Positions 16,533 to 26,075 are shown, counted from the first letter of the stretch. The stretch: DNA of 64,000 bases from JBFWMG01 sp050251715 (GCA_050251715.1 JBFWMG010000017.1:1-64000); one strand, 5' to 3'. Notes: a model not told the origin generated them from the letters alone. Numbers and translations are program-made.

Positions 16533-17477
16533 TCAGGCGTGGTCCGCCGCCCGAAGTACCGCCACGTCCGCAGCAAAGGCGTACGCGTTCTTGCCGGAAC
16601 GCTTGACGTGATACATGGCCTCGTCCGCCATGTGGATGAGGTCGTCGGCATCCTCGGTGTCGTCGGGAAAGACCGCGATGCCCACGCTTGCGCCCACGCC
16701 GAGTATGCGTCCCTCCAGCTCAAAGGGGGCGCTTATGGCGTCGATGAACGACTGGGCGGTCATGCCCATGGCGTCCTTGTCGCGGCAGTTCCCCATGATG
16801 GCGAGAAATTCGTCACCGCCCAGTCGGAAGAGCAGATCGTTCGAGGAAAGGATCCGGGTGCCTCGGGTCGCCACTTCCTTGAGCAATACGTCGCCGACCC
16901 GGTGTCCATAGGTGTCGTTTATCTGCTTGAACCCATCGAGATCAATGAAGAAGATGGCCAGATGGCAGTCTTCCTCCCTGGCTTTGCTCAAAATGCCCGG
17001 CAGGTTGTCCGTCAGATAGAGGCGGTTGTACAACCCGGTCAGGATGTCGCGATAGGCGTAGCGCATGGCGGTGTCGATGTCCGGCGTCGTCACATCCTTG
17101 ACCACGCAGAAGAACATGTTGTGTTCCGGCGAAAACACCACGTTCCAGTTGAGCCGTTTGTACGTTGCGTTCTTGCACAAAAAGCGAAAGACAAAGGAGG
17201 CTGTGCCAATATCCGATGTAATGAGTTTCTGGAATTCACCCAAGGCGCGTTCCCGATCGTCGTAGTGGATGTGTTCCATAAGGTAGTTGTCCAGCAGGTC
17301 ACTTTGAGTAAACCCTGTGAACCATTCCCAATGGAGATTGACATCCTCGAAAACGCCGTCCACGGACATGACGGCGGCCATGTCCTGGGTCAATGCGAGC
17401 CATGCATAGCGCTCTGCATAAAACATGCGTTCGACGAGAATGGGATCAAGGTAGGAAGCGTCGGGATTGTCTTGCAT
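16533..17477 (-). CDS. PAS-like sensor diguanylate cyclase (GGDEF)
   Basis: 314 residues from ATG 17477. An N-terminal PAS-like domain (VMSVDGVFEDVNLHWEWFTG) is followed by a GGDEF domain (from RDILTGLYNRLYL, about 150) with an intact active site RLGGDEFLAIM. It should make cyclic di-GMP. The inhibitory I-site RxxD, normally a few residues before GGDEF, reads SSND here, so product feedback may be absent. The start is uncertain: the frame stays open upstream to 17570, and the site before ATG 17477 is weak. No membrane helix is seen, so it is probably cytoplasmic. Confidence 0.87.
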   Translation of the reverse strand: MQDNPDASYLDPILVERMFYAERYAWLALTQDMAAVMSVDGVFEDVNLHWEWFTGFTQSDLLDNYLMEHIHYDDRERALGEFQKLITSDIGTASFVFRFLCKNATYKRLNWNVVFSPEHNMFFCVVKDVTTPDIDTAMRYAYRDILTGLYNRLYLTDNLPGILSKAREEDCHLAIFFIDLDGFKQINDTYGHRVGDVLLKEVATRGTRILSSNDLLFRLGGDEFLAIMGNCRDKDAMGMTAQSFIDAISAPFELEGRILGVGASVGIAVFPDDTEDADDLIHMADEAMYHVKRSGKNAYAFAADVAVLRAADHA

Positions 17478-17742
17478 AGGGACTCGAATCGGAGTGGCAG
17501 AGAGGCGTCTGCGCACATGGGGCCGATTATCCATATATTTTGCGGGCTGACGCCGTGCATCCGTCCACAACCAAGCATACCATGGCGCGCGTCCGAAACA
17601 TTACAATGGATCGAGGAGAAATAAAAGGGAAAAATGGATCGGGCGCGACCTGGCTTGGGGGGATTGCGCCTTGGCGCGCCCCGTTGTATCCAACCCGAAG
17701 CGCGGTGGTGACGCCGCGTGAATCCACGCACAGGCAGGCCAT

Positions 17743-18057
17743 ATGGCAACACATACGACTATTGATCCCGAAAAGGACGCGCCGGGCCATTTTCTCGGCT
17801 GTTTCCCGGTTCCCGGAGCGTTGACCGGCATGACACCGGCGTATGCCATTGCGCATGACGCTTCGGGATATACGCTGTATTGGAAGCAGGAAGATGAATG
17901 GCTCTATCAGGAGTTGCACCGGGGCGAAACCGGGGACGATCTGGCCCGCGTGCTCTGCGTGACCACGGATTGGCGGGAGGTGCTGCCCGCCCTGGCCGAG
18001 GCGGCGCCCGCTCTGGCCGACGCGTTCAAGACGTATTGCGAGGAGCAGGGGTTGTGA
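17743..18057 (+). CDS. Uncharacterised small acidic protein
   Basis: 104 residues, no family recognised. It is cytoplasmic-looking, with several aromatics (YTLYWKQEDEWLYQEL) and a C-terminal helix ending in EEQGL. Codon use matches the neighbouring genes, and the frame ends by overlapping the next start (GTGA), which supports a real two-gene unit. ATG 17743 has a weak GGCAGG upstream. Confidence 0.65.
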   Translation: MATHTTIDPEKDAPGHFLGCFPVPGALTGMTPAYAIAHDASGYTLYWKQEDEWLYQELHRGETGDDLARVLCVTTDWREVLPALAEAAPALADAFKTYCEEQGL

Positions 18058-18398
18058 ACCTGGTATACATTACCGGCCTTCTTTTCCTGGCCAACTGCGT
18101 GGCGGTGGCCGATGCGGCCCTCTTGCTGCCGCTGACGTGCGCCCTTTTCGTTTTTTCCCTCATTCGCCTGAAAATGCGCAAGGGCAAGACGGCCTCCGCC
18201 AAGCCGCCCCGGCTGCGCATGGTGGTGAACAACACCGCCGCGCAAAAGGATGAAGCGGAAAAAGCGCATACGGGGCTGGGCGAGACGGAAGAACCCGTGG
18301 AACGCCATTTTCCCTCCACGCCCGAGGGACGCCGCAAGGCCGAACAGGCCTTTCTCAAGGTGGTCAAGGGCCGGGGGGGCGGCGACCGGCTGCACTAG
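18054..18398 (+). CDS. Uncharacterised small membrane-anchored protein
   Basis: 114 residues from GTG 18054, which overlaps the previous stop (GTGA). Two hydrophobic segments form an N-terminal hairpin (about 3-40). They are followed by a charged cytoplasmic tail with Lys/Glu-rich helices (ERHFPSTPEGRRKAEQAFLKVVKG). No known domain is recognised. A good terminator lies about 80 bases downstream. Confidence 0.65.
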   Translation: MNLVYITGLLFLANCVAVADAALLLPLTCALFVFSLIRLKMRKGKTASAKPPRLRMVVNNTAAQKDEAEKAHTGLGETEEPVERHFPSTPEGRRKAEQAFLKVVKGRGGGDRLH

Positions 18399-18478
18399 CG
18401 TTCATGCGCGGTCGAGGCCGCACTCTTCCCATTGCCACATCGCGTCCCGTTTCCGTCCTGTTCCCCATTTCGTCTTTC

Positions 18479-18510
18479 CCCCCTGCCCAAGGCAAGGGGG
18501 TTTGTTTTTT
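18479..18510 (+). terminator. Terminator of the small two-gene operon
   Basis: CCCCCTGCC-CAA-GGCAAGGGGG stem with one bulged base, followed by TTTGTTTTTT. Confidence 0.85.
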
Positions 18511-18758
18511 GCCGTGTCGCCCCGGACCGGCGGTGCGACGCCGCATGCCCTGCCCAGGGCTGCGGGTGGTTTGGCGCGTCCGGACGTTGGGGTGGGGGGC
18601 TGCATGACGGGCCCGGACTCGTTTCATCAAAATAATATAACGTTAAAACAAATGGTTACATATCAATATGTAGTCATGCAATGGTGGCACGTTAACTGCA
18701 TGCAGGGAGAAAAGCGTCAATAAAATTGAACAGTCATCATCCTTTTGGGGGTTGCGCC
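18511..18758. promoter_or_regulatory. AT-rich leader upstream of the MltD-like gene
   Basis: From about 18625 the DNA turns AT-rich, unlike its surroundings. It holds a short dyad TACATAT-CAATA-TGTA (about 18659) and two similar words, AACGTTAAAA and CACGTTAACT. It probably carries the promoter of the transglycosylase gene, but no single -35/-10 pair stands out. Confidence 0.4.
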
Positions 18759-20396
18759 ATGAACAGGTACCTGTCTCTCCTCGCCATCATCGGGTGTATC
18801 GCGCTGGCTTCCTGCGCGCCCAAGACCCTGACGACATGGAGCGACCCGCAATATGGCGCCGACGCCAACCCCGCCTCCGGCACGCATATCCGCATGCCCT
18901 CCGAACCAGCGGCGCGCGCGGCCGTGCAGGAACAGTACGACTACCTTACCCAGACCATCCGGCCCACACTGGATACCTGGATCGAACGCTCCAAGCCCTA
19001 CATCGGTTTTGCCCGTGCCGAATTCGCCAAGCGGGGCATGCCCGAGGAACTCGCCTACCTCGCCTACATGGAAAGCGGCTACAATCCCTATGCGGTCAGC
19101 CCCTCCGGCGCCACGGGCATGTGGCAGTTCATGTACATGACCGCCCGCCGTTTCGGCCTGCGCCATGACCGTTGGCTGGACGAGCGGCGCGATCCCTACA
19201 AGGCCACCCGCGCCGCCGCCGATTACCTGAATATCCTCTACAACCAGTTCCGTGACTGGCACCTTGCCCTGGCGGCGTACAACGCGGGCGAGGGCACCGT
19301 GGGACGCGGCATGCAGGCCACGGGCGCGACCACGTTTTTCCAGCTGGCCCGGGCCATTGATCCCGGAACAGGCAAGCCGGTGCTGCGGGACGAAACCCAA
19401 AACTATGTGCCCAGGTTTCTTGCCCTGGTGCGCATCATGCACGACCGCGACAACCTGGGCCTGCAACAGGTGGATATGACCGCCATGCCCGATGTGGTGG
19501 AACTGTCCGTGCCGCCCAACACCGACCTGACCCGCGTGGCCAATGCCTGCGGCATGCCGTGGCGGGGATTTGCCGCCTACAACCCGCAGCACATCGGTTC
19601 GCGGACCCATCCGCATGAAAAAACCTCCATCTATGTGCCGTCCCGCGCGGAAGCCCATGCGCGTGCGGGCTTGCGCTCCAGCGCCGCCACGGTCGCCGAC
19701 GCCGCCTACACCCTGCCGCAGGGCGCTCCGGCCAGCGCCGCCGTCCTGCAACCCCGGCAGGCCGTGGCCGGACAACCCGGCACACCCGCCGCCGCCATGC
19801 AGCCCGAGCGCCTTGCCGCGGCCTTGCGGCCCACACGGCCCGCGTCGAGTGGGGGCGTTCCCACGCCGCCTTTCCAGCCCACCATGGTCAAGAAGATGCC
19901 CACCATCCCCGCCATGCCGACGGCCGCCATGGCGCAATCCCCGGCGGGCCGGAACGTGACCCAGGCCAGCATTGCCTCTGGTCCGGCGCGCACCTCCGGC
20001 CGTCCCGACACCGCCAAGCTCTTTGCCCGGAACGAGGCCACCCCCAGCACGGTCCGAGCCCAGGGCGCGCCCAGCGTTGCCTACACCGTGCAGGAAGGCG
20101 ACACGCTGTATTCCCTGTCCCGCTCGTTCGGCGTGAGCGTGGGGCAATTGCAAAAGGCCAACAACATCTCTTCGCCCAGAGCCATCCGGGCGGGCAACAC
20201 CATTTCCATCCCCCTGACCACGCAACACACGCCCTATGGGCCCATGGCTGAGTACCGCGTGCAGAAGGGCGACACCATCTACAGCATCGCCCGCCGGTTC
20301 AATGTGAGCCAGCATGATATCAAGAGATGGAACAGACTGACGAAGAGCAATGTCATCCAGCCGGGCGACATGCTGAAGGTGGCGATGGAAGAGTAG
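18759..20396 (+). CDS. MltD-like membrane-bound lytic murein transglycosylase with two LysM domains
   Basis: 545 residues. A lipoprotein signal with lipobox LASC (Cys at about 18) is followed by an SLT domain with the catalytic Glu in LAYMESGYNPYAVSPSGATGMWQFM and the AYNAGEGTV motif. A long Pro/Ala-rich linker leads to two LysM repeats (YTVQEGDTLYSLSRSF and YRVQKGDTIYSIARRF). It cleaves peptidoglycan glycan strands at the outer membrane. ATG 18759 starts the lipoprotein signal; the upstream extension of the frame is not coding-like. It converges on the solute-binding protein gene with a 5-base gap. Confidence 0.93.
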   Translation: MNRYLSLLAIIGCIALASCAPKTLTTWSDPQYGADANPASGTHIRMPSEPAARAAVQEQYDYLTQTIRPTLDTWIERSKPYIGFARAEFAKRGMPEELAYLAYMESGYNPYAVSPSGATGMWQFMYMTARRFGLRHDRWLDERRDPYKATRAAADYLNILYNQFRDWHLALAAYNAGEGTVGRGMQATGATTFFQLARAIDPGTGKPVLRDETQNYVPRFLALVRIMHDRDNLGLQQVDMTAMPDVVELSVPPNTDLTRVANACGMPWRGFAAYNPQHIGSRTHPHEKTSIYVPSRAEAHARAGLRSSAATVADAAYTLPQGAPASAAVLQPRQAVAGQPGTPAAAMQPERLAAALRPTRPASSGGVPTPPFQPTMVKKMPTIPAMPTAAMAQSPAGRNVTQASIASGPARTSGRPDTAKLFARNEATPSTVRAQGAPSVAYTVQEGDTLYSLSRSFGVSVGQLQKANNISSPRAIRAGNTISIPLTTQHTPYGPMAEYRVQKGDTIYSIARRFNVSQHDIKRWNRLTKSNVIQPGDMLKVAMEE

Positions 20397-20401
20397 GGAG
20401 G

Positions 20402-21202
20402 CTACTTTCGTGTCTTGTCTTGAAGGAGACTATTGAATATTGCACGCATTGAATACTCTTGCAACGACTCGACATCTATATGACGTAGCCCTTCATTGAA
20501 GATCTTGAGTATCCTCTTCCCCGCCTCATCCTTGCGGAAGCAAAGATGCAGCGTCCTGTCTCCCAACAATCTCGCATTGCACTGGATACTGTTTTCCTTG
20601 CTATCCTTGCGGCGCGACATGGTCATATAACGAAGGACTTGGCAGTCCATGACCGCCAGCCGTATGCGGCCCTTGGCGAGCTTTTCAAGATTGATGGCGT
20701 CATCGCTTACCGGTTCCACGGCCAACTTGCCCTGCGCCGCCATGGTGTCAAAGAGGTCGGTGTTTGCATACCCCGCCACGGTGCCGATAGGTATTCCCCC
20801 CAAATCATGGACGGTTTGCCATTCGACCGGGGCGCTGGCACGTTCCGCGAAACCAAGGGGGCTTGTGCCGATTGGATTGGAAAAGAGGAAGGAATCCGCC
20901 GCGTTGACATTGAAGTACTCTGGAAAGTATCCGGCCACCGTTGTGTCCATGCGCGCGAGGGTCACGGCACGTTTCCAGGGAAAGAACAGCACGCGCAATT
21001 CATATCCCATGGCGGCGAACGCCATGCGTGCGACCACAACGCTCGCCCCCTGGCCCTTCAAACGCGCACCGGTATAGGGCGGCCATTCAAGACTGGCCAT
21101 GGTCACCACATTGCCGGATGCATGGATGGGACCGCATAACGCCAGCATTGGGACGAGTAGGGCCAAATACAGTACGGCCGAGTGTAGCGCAATGCGTTTC
21201 AT
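20402..21202 (-). CDS. Periplasmic solute-binding protein, family 3-like
   Basis: 266 residues. A signal peptide (MKRIALHSAVLYLALLVPML, cleavage near HASG) is followed by a bilobal binding-protein fold: LEWPPYTGARL, then FFPWKRAVTLARMDTTVAGYFPEY and a C-terminal lobe with FRKDEAGKRILKIFNEGL. This resembles the amino-acid-binding-like proteins common in environmental bacteria. No permease or ATPase gene is adjacent, so it may be an orphan sensor or scavenger. ATG 21202 is preferred because GGAG lies 9 bases upstream; ATG 21214 is possible. Confidence 0.8.
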   Translation of the reverse strand: MKRIALHSAVLYLALLVPMLALCGPIHASGNVVTMASLEWPPYTGARLKGQGASVVVARMAFAAMGYELRVLFFPWKRAVTLARMDTTVAGYFPEYFNVNAADSFLFSNPIGTSPLGFAERASAPVEWQTVHDLGGIPIGTVAGYANTDLFDTMAAQGKLAVEPVSDDAINLEKLAKGRIRLAVMDCQVLRYMTMSRRKDSKENSIQCNARLLGDRTLHLCFRKDEAGKRILKIFNEGLRHIDVESLQEYSMRAIFNSLLQDKTRK

Positions 21203-21392
21203 TCTGCGCTCCATGCGAACTGTCCATCATATTCCATCGCAATAACAGCCCGTTCAGCATAGCATATTTCAAGCATATGTAAAATGCGGAAGTAACCTGT
21301 ATCGATACGGGTTTGAGCTCGTCCTCCGGACATGATATGTCCCCCACCGGATATGGCTGTCTCCTCCCCCTTCACCACCAGGAGGTTTTCGC

Positions 21393-22631
21393 GTGCTCCA
21401 ACCCGTTCTTGGTCTTGTCGTCTTTATGGCTGTGGCATGGCTGTGCAGCGAAAACAGACGCGCCGTGCCGCTTCGCGTCATCGGGGCGGGGTTGGTGCTC
21501 CAATTCGCCGCTGGCGTGTGCCTCTTGCGCGCGCCGTTTTTCAAGACGGTCTTTTTGTCCCTCAACCGCGTCGTCCTGGCCCTGGACACGGCCACGACCG
21601 CAGGCACGACCTTTGTGTTCGGCTATCTTGGCGGGGGGGCGCTTCCGTTTCACGAGGCGTATCCCCAGGCGACCTTCATCTTCGCCTTCAAGGCGCTGCC
21701 GCTGGTGCTGGTGGTCAGCGCGCTCTCGGCGCTGCTGTTCCACTGGCGGGTGGTGCCGTGCATCGTGCGCGGCGTGTCGCTGGTGCTGCAAAAAACCATG
21801 GGCGTGGGCGGCGCGCTGGGCGTGGGCGTGGCCGCCAACATCTTCGTGGGCATGGTGGAAGCGCCGGTATGCATCCGTCCCTACCTGGCCGTCATGTCCC
21901 GCTCCGAGCTGTTCGTGCTCATGACCTCGGGCATGGCCACCATCGCGGGCACGGTGATGTTCCTCTACGCCTCCATCCTCGGCCCGGTCATCCCCGACGC
22001 CCTGGGGCACATCCTGACCGCGTCCATCATCAGCGCGCCCGCCGCCATCCTCATCGCCTCCATCATGGTCCCGGAAGAGAAGGGACATACAGGCGGCGGC
22101 TATGTGCCCGCCATCGACGCCACCAGTTCCATGGACGCCATCACCAAGGGCGCACTGGCGGGCGTGGAACTGCTGCTGTGCATCATTGGCATGCTCATCG
22201 TGCTGGTGGCCCTGGTGGCCCTGGTCAACCAGCTGCTTGTCTTTCTTCCCTATCTCGATGGCCAGCCCTTCACCTTGCAGCGCATGCTGGGCGTGGCCAT
22301 GCGTCCGGTGGTGTGGCTCATGGGCGTGCCGTGGAGCGAAACGGCGGTGGCCGGCAAGCTGATGGGCGTAAAAACGGTGCTCAACGAGTTGCTGGCGTAC
22401 CTGGACATGAGCAGGCTGCCTGGCGACGCGCTGTCGCCCAAAAGCCGCCTCATCATGACCTACGCCATGTGCGGCTTTGCCAATTGCGGCAGTCTGGGCA
22501 TCATGATGGGGGGCATGGGCGCCATGGCTCCCGAACGGCGCAGCGAGATCGCCAATCTGGGCCTGCGCTCCATCGTGGCGGGCACCCTGGCCACCTGCAT
22601 GACCGGCGCGGTGGCCGCCATTCTGCTGTAG
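21393..22631 (+). CDS. Concentrative nucleoside transporter (NupC/CNT family)
   Basis: 412 residues, about ten membrane helices. The CNT signatures are present: TTFVFGYLGGG, MGVGGALGVGVAANIFVGMVEAPVCIRPYL, MTSGMATIAGTVMFLYA and a late GFANCGSLGIMMGG block. It imports nucleosides with H+ or Na+. The start is GTG 21393 after a strong AGGAGG. The size matches the family. It is divergent from the solute-binding protein gene and followed by a convergent PPOX gene. Confidence 0.9.
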   Translation: MLQPVLGLVVFMAVAWLCSENRRAVPLRVIGAGLVLQFAAGVCLLRAPFFKTVFLSLNRVVLALDTATTAGTTFVFGYLGGGALPFHEAYPQATFIFAFKALPLVLVVSALSALLFHWRVVPCIVRGVSLVLQKTMGVGGALGVGVAANIFVGMVEAPVCIRPYLAVMSRSELFVLMTSGMATIAGTVMFLYASILGPVIPDALGHILTASIISAPAAILIASIMVPEEKGHTGGGYVPAIDATSSMDAITKGALAGVELLLCIIGMLIVLVALVALVNQLLVFLPYLDGQPFTLQRMLGVAMRPVVWLMGVPWSETAVAGKLMGVKTVLNELLAYLDMSRLPGDALSPKSRLIMTYAMCGFANCGSLGIMMGGMGAMAPERRSEIANLGLRSIVAGTLATCMTGAVAAILL

Positions 22632-22704
22632 GCTTACAGCCGCAGCGGAAATCGCCAAGGCCCACACCGGTGCGCCGGGGCGGGGGAGAGCGGGATAGCC
22701 CGCG

Positions 22705-23142
22705 TCACAGCGGGGCACGCGGTATGAACAGTGCCTTGTCCGGACCGCGCACCAGCAGATAGCTGTCGATGCGGATGGCGAGGATAACACCGTCAGACGC
22801 CTGGACAATCCCTTCCAGCTGGGGATGCCTGGCCAGAAGATGCGCGCCAAGGACGGCACGCCTGTCCAGATCCGCCACGGCCTCGGCGCGTCCGGCAAGG
22901 GTGAGGGCGCACCGCTGTGCGGCATCACCAACGGTGTCGCGGTTGTCGATGAGCACGCTGACCTTGGGATTGTGCTCCACATTCTTGTATTTTCTCGAAT
23001 CCGCCCTTGTGGCCACGTAGAGCATGGCCAGATCATCCTCCACGCAATAGGACATGAGCGACGCCAACGGGCCACCGGCGCCGCAGGTGCACAGGACGCA
23101 CAGATCATGGTTGCGCAACAGCGCCTCGACGACGTCATTCAT
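22705..23142 (-). CDS. Pyridoxamine 5'-phosphate oxidase-family flavin-binding protein
   Basis: 145 residues. It has the split-barrel fold pattern: MNDVVEALLRNHDLCVLCT, then AMLYVATRADSRKYKNVEHNPKVSVLIDNRD and a C-terminal strand with ILAIRIDSYLLVRGP. Such proteins bind FMN, F420 or heme. The true substrate is unknown. ATG 23142 with AAGGGTGG upstream is preferred; a GTG three codons earlier is possible. Confidence 0.82.
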   Translation of the reverse strand: MNDVVEALLRNHDLCVLCTCGAGGPLASLMSYCVEDDLAMLYVATRADSRKYKNVEHNPKVSVLIDNRDTVGDAAQRCALTLAGRAEAVADLDRRAVLGAHLLARHPQLEGIVQASDGVILAIRIDSYLLVRGPDKALFIPRAPL

Positions 23143-23287
23143 GGTTGCCACCCTTGGTCAGAAATGATGCCCACCGTATTTCTTTCATACGCGGCGAGAG
23201 AAGGGGCGCAAAGGAAAAAAATACGCTGTACCAATGCTTGTCTAGGAAGAGACGTGGAAGCCCCCCCACGGGCACGGCGCAAGCGTA

Positions 23288-23319
23288 TAAAAAAAGGCCC
23301 GGCAAACGCCGGGCCTTTT
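23288..23319 (-). terminator. Terminator of the [NiFe] hydrogenase operon
   Basis: GGCCCGGC / GCCGGGCC 8-bp stem (23296-23303 with 23308-23315), extended by an A-run and a T-run on either side. On the minus strand seven T residues follow the stem. Confidence 0.9.
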
Positions 23320-23342
23320 CCATTCTTGTGAGGCGCCTTGAA

Positions 23343-25040
23343 CTAGCAAACCTTGATCTTGTGCACCTGGTTGGTCTCGGAATCGATGACGTGCACGCCG
23401 CAGGCGATGCAGGGGTCATAGGAGTGCACGGTACGCAGGATTTCGACCGGGCGTGCCGGGTCGGCGATCGGAGTGCCGATGAGGGCTTCTTCGACCGGGC
23501 CGAGCAGGCCGTTGCCGCACCGCGGACCAAGGTTCCAGGTGGAGGGCACGACGAGCTGGAAGTTCTCGATCTTGCCGCCCTTCTGGGTGATCCAGTGGGA
23601 CAGGCCGCCGCGAGGCGCGTTGACAAAGCCAACGCCCTGGGACTCGGCCGGGTATTCCCACTCTTCGTAGATCTTGGTGTTGCCGCTCTTGATGTTCTCG
23701 GACAGTTCCTTGACCCAGGTAAGACCCTGGTCGGAGATGGCCTTGCACTCGATACCGCGGGCAGCGGTGCGGCCCAGGGTCGAGAACAGGGCTTCGGGGC
23801 CGACGCCGAGAGCGCCGAGCACGTAGTCCACCAGGGGTTTGATGGTGGGATGGTTCTTGCCGTAGGCGACCAGGCAGGTGGCCAGCGGGCCCACTTCCGT
23901 GGATTTGCCCATGTAGCGGGGCGCCTTCATCCAGGAGTAGCGGTCTTCGCCGTGCAGGTCGGTGTACTTGGGATCGGTCACGCCATCATAGGGATGGTGG
24001 GCCTTGTCACCCTTGTACCAGGAGTACTTCACGTGCTCCATGATCTCTTCGGGCTTGAAGGGCTGCACATCGCCGATCTTGCGGTCGAAGATGACGCCGG
24101 CCGGGATGTAGCGGCTGTTCAGGTCGTATTCGTCGGACGGGAATTCGCCGAAGGACATGAAGTTGGTGGTGCCGCCAATGCCGGCCCAGTCCTTGTAGAA
24201 GCCAGCCACGGCCAGCAGGTCGGGGATGTACACTTCGTCGATGAACTTCTTGGTCTCTTCATACAGAGCCACGTACTCGGCGATGCGCTCGGGGCGAAGG
24301 GCGTCGTAGCAGGTGACGCCGCCCACAACCGTGAACTGGGTGTGGGGGTTCTTGGCGCCCATGATGGCCATGGCGCGGGCGGCCTTGACCTGGAGCTTGA
24401 GGGCTTCCAGGTAGTGGGCGGTGGCGATCAGGTTGACTTCCGGCGGCAGATAGTACGCATCGTGTCCGCCAAGGAAGTACGCGTTGGTGAAGGGGCCAAG
24501 CTGACCGGCTTCCACAAAGGCTTTCAGTTTGTCCTGAACGGCCTTGAGGTCGGCGGCCTTGGTGGGACGGGGGGAGATGGTGTTGGCGATCTTCGCGGCC
24601 TTGACGGGGTCGGCGGAGAGGGCGGAAACAACGTCAACCCAGTCCAGGGCGTGCAGGTGATAGAAATGCACCAGATGGTCATGCATGAACTGGGAAGCCA
24701 TGACCAGGTTGCGGATAATGGTGGCGTTCTTGGGGATCTTCACGCCCACGCAGTTGTCCACGGCGCGGGTGGAGGCCAGGGCGTGCACGTAGGTGCAGAC
24801 GCCGCAGGAGCGCTGGGTGAAGTGCTGCGCATCGCGGGGATCGCGGCCCTTCAGGATGGTTTCGAGGCCGCGGAACAGCACGGAGCTGGACCAGGCGTTC
24901 TTGACCTTGCCGCCTTCCACTTCGACTTCGATGCGGAGGTGGCCTTCGATACGGGTGACGGGGTCGACAACGACCTTGCCGGAGTAGTCTTTTTTGTAGG
25001 GCGTCGCTACAGGCGCCGACTTTGCTTTACAACCAGACAT
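23343..25040 (-). CDS. hynB: Periplasmic [NiFe] hydrogenase large subunit
   Basis: 565 residues. The Ni-Fe site ligands are complete: RSCGVC near residue 80 and DPCIACGVH near the C-terminus, all Cys, so this is the [NiFe] and not the [NiFeSe] form. The VDPVTRIEGHLRIEV block near the N-terminus is typical. The last 15 residues after the His are removed by a maturation protease. There is no signal peptide; it is exported with the Tat signal of the small subunit. It oxidises H2 in the periplasm and passes electrons to cytochromes c. ATG 25040 follows AAGGAGG, 87 bases after the small subunit stop. Gene letters for the two subunits differ between species. Confidence 0.96.
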   Translation of the reverse strand: MSGCKAKSAPVATPYKKDYSGKVVVDPVTRIEGHLRIEVEVEGGKVKNAWSSSVLFRGLETILKGRDPRDAQHFTQRSCGVCTYVHALASTRAVDNCVGVKIPKNATIIRNLVMASQFMHDHLVHFYHLHALDWVDVVSALSADPVKAAKIANTISPRPTKAADLKAVQDKLKAFVEAGQLGPFTNAYFLGGHDAYYLPPEVNLIATAHYLEALKLQVKAARAMAIMGAKNPHTQFTVVGGVTCYDALRPERIAEYVALYEETKKFIDEVYIPDLLAVAGFYKDWAGIGGTTNFMSFGEFPSDEYDLNSRYIPAGVIFDRKIGDVQPFKPEEIMEHVKYSWYKGDKAHHPYDGVTDPKYTDLHGEDRYSWMKAPRYMGKSTEVGPLATCLVAYGKNHPTIKPLVDYVLGALGVGPEALFSTLGRTAARGIECKAISDQGLTWVKELSENIKSGNTKIYEEWEYPAESQGVGFVNAPRGGLSHWITQKGGKIENFQLVVPSTWNLGPRCGNGLLGPVEEALIGTPIADPARPVEILRTVHSYDPCIACGVHVIDSETNQVHKIKVC

Positions 25041-25127
25041 ATTTTATTCCTCCTTGAGAAAATTGCAGACTTACTTCGTTCTGTACGTACTTTGCTGCCA
25101 AACGATAAGAGATCCCACGCGTCCGGC

Positions 25128-26075
25128 TTAGGACTCGTAGAAGGGGCTCATCGCATCCCAGAAATCCGGCTCGGAACAACCAATGCAGGGGTGGCCGGCC
25201 TGGATGGGGAAGTTGGTCTGATTGAACAGAACCGTGGGGCAGTTGTTGTAGGTGTCCGGGCCTTTGCAGCCCAGTTCGTACAGGCAGTAGCCCATCTGCG
25301 CCTCCTTGGAGCCGAAGGAAGGAGCGAACTTGCCAGCTTCGAAATACTTCAGCCTGGGGCACTGTTCGTGCACGGACTTGCCGAAGAACGCCAGGGGGCG
25401 GTTCAGGTCGTCCATTTCGGGCACGCCCTTGGTGAGGAAGTGCACCACGGCGCCCACGAAGTTGATCGGGTTCGGGGGGCAACCGGGGATGTTGATGGCG
25501 TTGACGCCCTTTTTGCCAAGGAACTCGTTCACGCCCATGGCCTTGGTCGGGTTCGGGGCGGCTTTCTGCACGCCGCCAAACGCCGCGCAGGTGCCCAGCG
25601 CGATGACAGCGGCGGCCTTGGGAACGATTTCAGTGTTGTAGTCAACCATGGTGCGGTTGGCGACCTTGCCATACACGCCATCGTCGGCGGTGGGGATGCC
25701 ACCTTCGACGACACACACGTACCCACCCCGGCTGACGGCCTCGTGCAGCGCCTTTTCAGCCATTTCGCCAGCAGCGGCCATGATGGTCTCGTGGTAGTCG
25801 ATGGACAGCACGTCGAGAATGATGGTGCCGATGTCCGGATCCGTGGCGCGCAAAATGGCCTCGGAGCAACCGGTGCATTCAGCGTTGTGCAACCAAACGA
25901 CGGAGGGTTTCTTCTTCGAAGTCAACGCCTTGGCCACTTCAGGAGCAAAGGTCGGTCCCATGCCCATGGCAACGGCCACTGCGGTACAGAATTTCATGAA
26001 TTTACGGCGGGAAATGCCATGTTTATTCAGCCTTTCCTCCGTACCCTCCTTGCCGAGACCTACATGAATTTTCAT
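25128..26075 (-). CDS. hynA: Periplasmic [NiFe] hydrogenase small subunit
   Basis: 315 residues. A Tat signal peptide (SRRKFMKF, then a hydrophobic stretch to about residue 45) precedes the mature protein. Cys ligands for the Fe-S clusters are visible: proximal ECTGCSE, later GTCAAFGG and GCPPNP, and the medial/distal region CLYELGCKGP, NNCPTVLFN, HPCIGCSEPDFWD. The C-terminus lacks a membrane anchor, so the enzyme is soluble. ATG 26075 with GGAGG upstream starts the Tat signal; the longer frame upstream is not conserved. A good promoter lies about 190 bases upstream. Confidence 0.96.
   Translation of the reverse strand: MKIHVGLGKEGTEERLNKHGISRRKFMKFCTAVAVAMGMGPTFAPEVAKALTSKKKPSVVWLHNAECTGCSEAILRATDPDIGTIILDVLSIDYHETIMAAAGEMAEKALHEAVSRGGYVCVVEGGIPTADDGVYGKVANRTMVDYNTEIVPKAAAVIALGTCAAFGGVQKAAPNPTKAMGVNEFLGKKGVNAINIPGCPPNPINFVGAVVHFLTKGVPEMDDLNRPLAFFGKSVHEQCPRLKYFEAGKFAPSFGSKEAQMGYCLYELGCKGPDTYNNCPTVLFNQTNFPIQAGHPCIGCSEPDFWDAMSPFYES

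Noticed and set aside
23343..25040. Large subunit as a [NiFeSe] hydrogenase
   Set aside because: The C-terminal ligand motif is DPCIACGVH with Cys and no in-frame TGA; the gene ends at a normal stop.
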